This document shows, piece by piece, positions 21,798-26,137 of a stretch of DNA of 26,137 bases. The translations under genes were made by a program, and so were the position numbers. This DNA comes from a virus, in the IMG/VR virus record IMGVR_UViG_3300017963_000696, positions 1 to 26,137 of that record; one strand, written 5' to 3'. The notes beneath the pieces were generated by a model. It was not told the DNA's origin, searched no databases, and worked only from the letters and a program-made list of their open reading frames with translations. Numbering within the stretch: the stretch's first letter is position 1; each line of letters starts with the position of its first letter.

Positions 21798-24032
21798 TTA
21801 CGCCGCTTCGGCGAGTTCGGCCTGAATGGCTCGCGTGTCTTGTGACAGACGGATGATGATATACTCGGCCGGCTTCGCCGTTGCCAAGCCGACGCGCCCG
21901 ACGATCTTCCGCCCGAACGCAACGCTCGGAGGATTGAGCGCTTCCGAGAAGTCGACGAAGAAGGCTTCGCTCGGAATGTCGCTTGCAAATGCGTCGTTGT
22001 TCGTCTGAATGATCAAGAACAAGCGCGTCGTTCGTTCGAGTCGCTTCCGCGTGGCTTGCTTGATCTTGCGGAACTTCGCGAACTTCAGTCCCGACTTGAG
22101 CGAAGTCGAAATGAAGATCACGCCGCGACGCTCGCCCACGGTCGGGAAGTTGCCGTCTTCTTTCAGCGTGCGCGCGCCGTCGACGTGACGCGGCTCGCCT
22201 TCGATCGAAACGATCGGGTTGATCAATTCGGGGTAGACGAGATCACGCTTCCGCTCGTCGTTAACTTCGGTCGTCTCGACGCCGCGCATGGTTCGAAGCT
22301 GCCCGATCTCGATCCCCGCGGGCGCTTCGTACACGCCGCCCGGGCTCGCCCCGTCGACGCGTGCGAACATGCCAGCGAGCGCGCCCGACGGAGCCGCGAC
22401 GATCGTTGCTTCGTTGCCATAGAGAACGCGGCTCGGGTTGTCGACCTTGATCCGCGGCCAATAGATCGCGCCGAACTCCGACAACCCCTTGAGCGCTGCC
22501 GTCGCCTTGACGTATGTGATGATCTGCGCCGCCGTCAGACCCGCCGGAGGATCGAGGATCGCGAGCATGCTCTCGTCGCGAATGACTTCGGCGTAAGTGA
22601 TCATGGAGTTCTGAACGGCGCTCGTCGCGCGGCCCGGAACGATCAGAAGCCGAACGTCGTTGATCTGATCGAGCGAACGGATCCCGGTGAGACCGACACT
22701 CGATCCAATGAAGTCGTTGTCGTCGAGCCCGGTCAGACCGTCGTCGCCGCCCGTGAGACTCGTCGAACCGTTCGCCGGCCGATCGTCGGGCGAAGTCAAC
22801 GCCGCGTCGAGATCCGTCACCGTGATCAAAACGCTTCCGTTGTTCTCGTCGTTCACGATCGTCTCGACGAAGTTCGTCAGCGTGTCATCCATGGTCACGT
22901 TCGGGAAGACTTCGACGAGAACGCCGGATTCGAGAACGCGAAGATTGAACTCGGTCGCAACGCCGCTCGTTGCCGCCGCGATCTCGATCGAGAGCGAGTT
23001 CGCATACTCGCCGTCATACTTGCCGTCCACTTGAAGCGTATCGACGGCGCCGGCCGCGGCGCCCGTGTGCGTGGCGTTGTCGAACCCGAGCTTCGTGTCC
23101 ATGGTCGACGTTGCTTCGACCTGAATCGAACTCGTCGGGCCGGTTGTGTCAGAACTGATCCGAACTTGCCCGTTCTCGTCAGTGACCGTGATTCCGGTCG
23201 TGTTCGCTTCGACGACCGTCTTCACTTCAGCGGCCGTGAGTGCGCTCGCGTCGGAAATGTTGCCGCTGCCGACGGATGGAGACGTCGGGAAACCGAGCGC
23301 CGTGTTTGCCGTTCCGCCCGTGACTTCGACCCCCGAATCCGTGCCGAGTGTGTCGCTCGTGATCCGTGGCGCGCCCGCGTTCACGTCGACGGAACAACCC
23401 GTGAGTTCGGCATTCATGACGGCCGCGACTTCGAGCGCCGTTGCGGCGCCAATCGAAACGAACTCAGCCGTATTGAACGTGACTGTTTGCACGCCGCCGC
23501 CGTCGATCTTGACCGTCAACGTTTGGCCGTCGCTCAAAGAGTAGGTTTCGGTATTGCCCGCGGTCACGATTGCAGCAATCGCGGCAAAGTTGACGGATTG
23601 AGTCCCCCCGCCGTCGACGTTGAGATCGAGTTTGTCCAAATGGACAATGCTGAACGGCTCGACGACGGTTCCGAGCACGCTTCCCGCGCTCGCGCCGAGC
23701 GCGGCCGTCTGAATCGTTCCCGTCGCCGCCGCGCTCGTCTTCGTCGCGGGGGTTGCGGGATCCGTGTAGTGAACGGTCCGGGTGATATAGATCGCCTGTC
23801 CGCCTTCGTCGAAGAAGTTCGCGACGGCGAGCGGCAGATCGAGAGCGTTCGCCGAGTAGCCTCCGAACTTCTTCGAGTAGTCTTCGGGCGAAGTGACCTT
23901 CGTCGCGACTCCAACCGGGCCGCGTTCGGTCACGCCGACGGCCGCGGTTGTCGCGGTCGGCCCCGTCGGGATCTTCCGAACTTGGGGCTCTTCTTCTTGA
24001 ACGACGATCTTTGCTGCGAGTAGTTCGGCCAT
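21798..24032 (-). CDS. Tail sheath protein with a large inserted repeat domain
   Basis: The protein is 744 residues long, longer than most phage sheaths. The N-terminus ([39 protein letters not shown], then [19 protein letters not shown]) and the C-terminus ([57 protein letters not shown]) are classical sheath sequences. Between about 126 and 325 lies an insertion of beta-type repeats: [15 protein letters not shown] and [15 protein letters not shown], each followed by A-x-A-x-x-V segments, a '[15 protein letters not shown]' strand and an 'ALGF' end. This module should sit on the outer sheath surface. It drives contraction with the tube gene immediately downstream. Confidence 0.95.
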   Translation of the reverse strand: MAELLAAKIVVQEEEPQVRKIPTGPTATTAAVGVTERGPVGVATKVTSPEDYSKKFGGYSANALDLPLAVANFFDEGGQAIYITRTVHYTDPATPATKTSAAATGTIQTAALGASAGSVLGTVVEPFSIVHLDKLDLNVDGGGTQSVNFAAIAAIVTAGNTETYSLSDGQTLTVKIDGGGVQTVTFNTAEFVSIGAATALEVAAVMNAELTGCSVDVNAGAPRITSDTLGTDSGVEVTGGTANTALGFPTSPSVGSGNISDASALTAAEVKTVVEANTTGITVTDENGQVRISSDTTGPTSSIQVEATSTMDTKLGFDNATHTGAAAGAVDTLQVDGKYDGEYANSLSIEIAAATSGVATEFNLRVLESGVLVEVFPNVTMDDTLTNFVETIVNDENNGSVLITVTDLDAALTSPDDRPANGSTSLTGGDDGLTGLDDNDFIGSSVGLTGIRSLDQINDVRLLIVPGRATSAVQNSMITYAEVIRDESMLAILDPPAGLTAAQIITYVKATAALKGLSEFGAIYWPRIKVDNPSRVLYGNEATIVAAPSGALAGMFARVDGASPGGVYEAPAGIEIGQLRTMRGVETTEVNDERKRDLVYPELINPIVSIEGEPRHVDGARTLKEDGNFPTVGERRGVIFISTSLKSGLKFAKFRKIKQATRKRLERTTRLFLIIQTNNDAFASDIPSEAFFVDFSEALNPPSVAFGRKIVGRVGLATAKPAEYIIIRLSQDTRAIQAELAEAA

Positions 24033-24039
24033 GGTTCAC

Positions 24040-24426
24040 TTACCCTTCGACGTTTGACTTCGCTTCGGAACCCTTGCGCCCGCCGCGGGCGCGCTTCTTC
24101 GTGTCCGTCTTCGACGGCGCCGGGGGCGCCGGGTTGTTTGCTTCACGCTGGGAACGATCGACGATCGCCCCGCGAATGATCTGGATCTGGCCGGCCGCTT
24201 CCGCGTTCTTGACTTCGGTACACTCGCCGACCGAATCGGGAAGATTCGAGACCGTCGCGCGTGCGAGGATCGTCAGCGAATCAGCGAGCCGCTTCTTCAC
24301 GAACTCGCCGACGCTTCCGCCGTTGATCAGTTGACGAACGACGGGAATCTTTCGGACCTTCACATGGTCGGATCGATCGAGATTCAGAACGAGCATGCGA
24401 CGAGTCTTGTTCTTGATTGCGATCAT
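24040..24426 (-). CDS. Small conserved-type phage protein, unknown
   Basis: This 128-residue protein opens MIAIKNKTRRMLVLNLDRSD, a short beta motif seen at the start of small phage proteins encoded just before sheath genes. The middle is helical (EFVKKRLADSLTILARATVSN), and the C-terminus is a Pro/Lys/Arg-rich tail (NPAPPAPSKTDTKKRARGGRKG) that looks disordered. It overlaps the upstream IPT-domain gene (ATGA) and precedes the sheath by 7 nt. A head-tail or sheath-associated role is plausible, but no named family is recognised. Confidence 0.6.
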   Translation of the reverse strand: MIAIKNKTRRMLVLNLDRSDHVKVRKIPVVRQLINGGSVGEFVKKRLADSLTILARATVSNLPDSVGECTEVKNAEAAGQIQIIRGAIVDRSQREANNPAPPAPSKTDTKKRARGGRKGSEAKSNVEG

Positions 24427-25454
24427 GGCCGTTTCTCTCCGGGGCTCAGAATGGATCTGACGACGAGTGACGGGTCGGGGGACAGTTGTTCGAGTTCGAG
24501 GGTCACGGGATCGTCGTCGGCGTAGGCTTCGCGTCGAATCACGCTATTGTCGATCCCAAGGTCCACGCCAGCAAGAGTTTCAATATCGAAGCCCCGAATC
24601 ACGGCTTTCCCCTCGAAAGCCCAAAGGTTCGAGTTGTTCGCAACGCCCGTCGTGTTGAAGTCTTCCGTCAGCGCGATCTCATACTCGACGAAGCCGAGCG
24701 ACGGATCGTTCTGATCGCGCAACATGCGAAGCTCGAAATTCTTCGCGAAGAAATACTCGGCCGCGTGCTGGAGGTTGAGAAGCTCCATCTTGCGATCACT
24801 GACGCCGACGATCGTGAAGGTGAGATCAACGGTTCGCGGAACTTGGAACGAGTTGAACTCGACACCTTCGAGACCTTCGACGTCGTGTTCGGGCTCCGCG
24901 TTGATCGAATAGAACCGATTCTCTTCGACGTCCGGGCCGACGAGCGCAAGCCCGGGAAGTTCGGCGACGTGAACGACTTCGATCAAGACGTTTCCGGCTT
25001 CGTCGAAATCCGTGTGTTGACTGATCTGGACGTTTTCGAGGATCTGTCGTTGGAGTTCGAGAACGAACGTTCTCACAACGCGTTGAAGGTCGCTCTCGTT
25101 CTCGGGCTCGGTTGTGATGATCGGCCGAACGAACTCGAACGCGTTCGCTTGCGTGACGCTCTCGCTCGCGATCGGTGAACCGTTGTCGTCTAGGTTCTCG
25201 ACCTTGATCGCTACCACGCCGGGATCGTGGATCGGTGTCTCGGCATAGAGCCGCGACCCGCTCACAATGATCAACGATCGCGCCGGCTCGTCGCCGAAGT
25301 AAACCGCGACCGTCAGCGGCAACGATTGTCGATCGGTTTCTCCCGCCGCTTGGATCGTCGGAAGACGGAAGTTCGATCCCGTGATCTCGACGAGCGTTCG
25401 CCCGCCCGTGTGACCCTTGCTCGGGCCGATTGTGCTGATCGTGGGAACGGCCAT
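24423..25454 (-). CDS. IPT/TIG-domain tail protein
   Basis: This 343-residue protein starts with an IPT/TIG Ig-like domain (about 3-110: PTISTIGPSKGHTGGRTLVEITGSNF, then GVVAIKVENLDDNG). The C-terminal two-thirds (TTEPENESDLQRVVRTFVLELQRQILENV, then LPGLALVGPDVEENRFYSIN and a beta-rich end with VDLTFTIVGVSDRKMELLNL) resembles small neck or tail-terminator-type proteins located just before sheath genes. A terminator role is inferred from position only. It is the first gene of the minus-strand operon visible here and has a good candidate promoter upstream. Confidence 0.65.
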   Translation of the reverse strand: MAVPTISTIGPSKGHTGGRTLVEITGSNFRLPTIQAAGETDRQSLPLTVAVYFGDEPARSLIIVSGSRLYAETPIHDPGVVAIKVENLDDNGSPIASESVTQANAFEFVRPIITTEPENESDLQRVVRTFVLELQRQILENVQISQHTDFDEAGNVLIEVVHVAELPGLALVGPDVEENRFYSINAEPEHDVEGLEGVEFNSFQVPRTVDLTFTIVGVSDRKMELLNLQHAAEYFFAKNFELRMLRDQNDPSLGFVEYEIALTEDFNTTGVANNSNLWAFEGKAVIRGFDIETLAGVDLGIDNSVIRREAYADDDPVTLELEQLSPDPSLVVRSILSPGEKRP

Positions 25455-25473
25455 TTCTTCGACGCTTCGGTCC

Positions 25474-25502
25474 AGTGTACCGACGTCAATCCGCGCAGTC
25501 CA
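25474..25502 (-). promoter_or_regulatory. Putative promoter of the tail operon
   Basis: On the minus strand TGGACT (25497-25502) and TACACT (25474-25479) are separated by exactly 17 nt and resemble -35 and -10 boxes (TGGACT matches TTGACA in 4 of 6). The -10 box lies 19 nt before the ATG at 25454, leaving a short 5' leader. The region is divergent from the plus-strand promoter at 25521-25536. Confidence 0.5.
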
Positions 25503-25520
25503 CTACCCCGCGCGATCGCG

Positions 25521-25536
25521 TGGTAAGCTATCGCGC
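25521..25536 (+). promoter_or_regulatory. Putative leaderless extended -10 promoter of the 25537 gene
   Basis: TGG-TAAGCT (25521-25529) is an extended -10 whose hexamer (25524-25529) lies exactly 7 nt before the ATG at 25537. There is no Shine-Dalgarno and no clear -35. The block 25522-25543 is 19/22 identical to 420-441, the start region of the other plus-strand gene, including the shared run TCGCGCATGGCAA. Confidence 0.5.
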
Positions 25537-26137
25537 ATGGCAAGCGTAGGAGCCGCTGAATTTTTCGCTTCGCTGCCCAAAGAACCAAGCCGGAAACGCG
25601 AAGACATGATCGTCGGCGCCGTGCAAAAGCGAATGCACTTGCCGACCGATCTTCGCGAGCTTCGATCGGAACGCGGGTCGCGAAGTGCCACTTTCCGAGT
25701 CATGCGCGACGCGCTCGCGATCGGAGTTTCGGGCGACTCGGTTCGCCCAAACGTGACGGCAGAAGGCGCACAACGAATCGCCGACGCGCTCGGTCTCATG
25801 CTTCCGACCGCAAAGCTCGTCGAGCTTGCATGGGAACAAGGGATTCGGATCTCGCCGACAACTCTCACGCCCGATCACAAAATGGCATGGACCGAACGCA
25901 TGATCGATCACAGTCGCAAGGTCGATCAAAAGCTTTACGGTACGGCCAACGATCGATCGAAAGTCGTCGCCGCGAATGTGGGGAAGCATTGGGTCTTGTC
26001 GAACGCGCTACTCGAGGGCACGAAGCCGCGCATAGTCGAAGGGCATTTCGCTTGTGTCAACTTCGGTTGGTATCGATCGAAGACGAAACCATATCGACCG
26101 ATCCAACCGCCGTCGACCGGGCACAACTCATATCACA
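25537..26137 (+). CDS. Conserved unknown protein, 3' end outside the window
   Basis: The reading frame is open from ATG at 25537 to the window edge (200 codons, no stop). The N-terminus (SVGAAEFFASLPKEPSRKREDMIVGAVQKRMHLPTDLREL) and the segments FRVMRDALAIGVSGDSVRPNVTAEGAQRIADALGLMLPTAKLVELAW and KPRIVEGHFACVNFGWY...YRPIQPPSTGHNSYH match, from memory, a widespread uncharacterised family in Gram-negative bacteria and phages. In that family 'MTPxxAQxIADxxGxxLPTxKMVDxIW' precedes 'IxGWHxxxGxPIQPLxxxHxxxYxDYSHG', sometimes next to peptidoglycan-binding domains. A cell-wall-related enzyme is one possibility; the function is not established. Its orientation is opposite to the tail genes and it has a leaderless-type start. 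Confidence 0.72.
   Translation, partial: MASVGAAEFFASLPKEPSRKREDMIVGAVQKRMHLPTDLRELRSERGSRSATFRVMRDALAIGVSGDSVRPNVTAEGAQRIADALGLMLPTAKLVELAWEQGIRISPTTLTPDHKMAWTERMIDHSRKVDQKLYGTANDRSKVVAANVGKHWVLSNALLEGTKPRIVEGHFACVNFGWYRSKTKPYRPIQPPSTGHNSYH

Noticed and set aside
22056-24023. A 655-codon open frame on the plus strand antisense to the sheath gene
   Set aside because: Its product is dominated by Arg, Asp and Val runs with no recognisable domain. It is the mirror of TCGA/CGATCG-rich sheath codons, which rarely create stops in that frame, and no ribosome-binding site or promoter supports it.
14374-25454. The possibility that the cluster is an extracellular contractile injection system
   Set aside because: There is no AAA+ ATPase or effector-like cargo gene, the sheath and tube are single copies, and a holin-led lysis cassette follows the fibres. 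A phage or tailocin fits better, although no capsid genes are in view.
1-26137. CRISPR arrays, tRNA or rRNA genes, insertion sequences and attachment sites
   Set aside because: No regularly spaced repeats, cloverleaf-like sequences, transposase frames or terminal inverted repeats were seen by eye; a tRNA or repeat scan would settle this.

Overview
The window is the contractile-tail and lysis region of a myovirus-like phage or prophage. Almost all genes lie on the minus strand and are packed end to end with 4-nt GTGA/ATGA overlaps or gaps of a few bases. Coding bias (Ile ATC, Ser TCG, Asp GAC), many GTG starts, a high-GC look and a striking excess of TCGA tetramers suggest a high-GC bacterial host. 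The cysteine-rich exported protein at 685-1134, with its Asp/Ala/Pro/Gly-rich linker, resembles the secreted proteins of Myxococcota, so a myxobacterial host is my best guess, at low to moderate confidence. No capsid, portal, terminase or integrase gene is in the window, so a tailocin cannot be formally excluded. No AAA+ ATPase typical of extracellular contractile injection systems is present either.

Read in the direction of transcription (right to left): an IPT/TIG-domain tail protein (24423-25454) and a small unknown (24040-24426) precede the tail sheath (21798-24032) and tail tube (21299-21757). After the tube comes a strong hairpin with a T-tract (21198-21242), then a structured spacer and a putative leaderless promoter. 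Next is a T4 gp26-like tail-assembly protein with zinc-ribbon motifs (20167-21060). It carries a textbook -1 slippery heptamer (TTTCCCC) just before its stop and probably produces a 381-aa frameshift fusion. The tape measure (17164-19911), tube-initiator-like protein, LysM protein, gpD-like hub and gpV/gp5-like spike follow, then an unknown helical protein.

A second hairpin and -10 box (13521-13594) precede the gp25-like wedge and gpJ baseplate genes. After these comes a host-range and decoration block: a protein with four F-x-x-G-W-type repeats, a lectin-like protein, two large beta-helix fibres, several small structural proteins, a glycosyltransferase with a DDD motif, and a gpI-like baseplate protein carrying an Ig-like extension.

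The operon ends in a lysis cassette: an LLH-type holin with two in-frame starts, a lipoprotein-like spanin candidate, a papain-like (C1A) cysteine peptidase where an endolysin would be expected, and the cysteine-rich exported protein.

Two genes point the other way and flank the whole block: a 78-aa protein at 435-671 and a partial conserved unknown protein at 25537-end. Both begin with nearly the same 22-bp promoter/start element, in which a -10 box sits exactly 7 nt before the ATG. This predicts leaderless, possibly co-regulated transcripts. A small helix-turn-helix protein lies at the far left.
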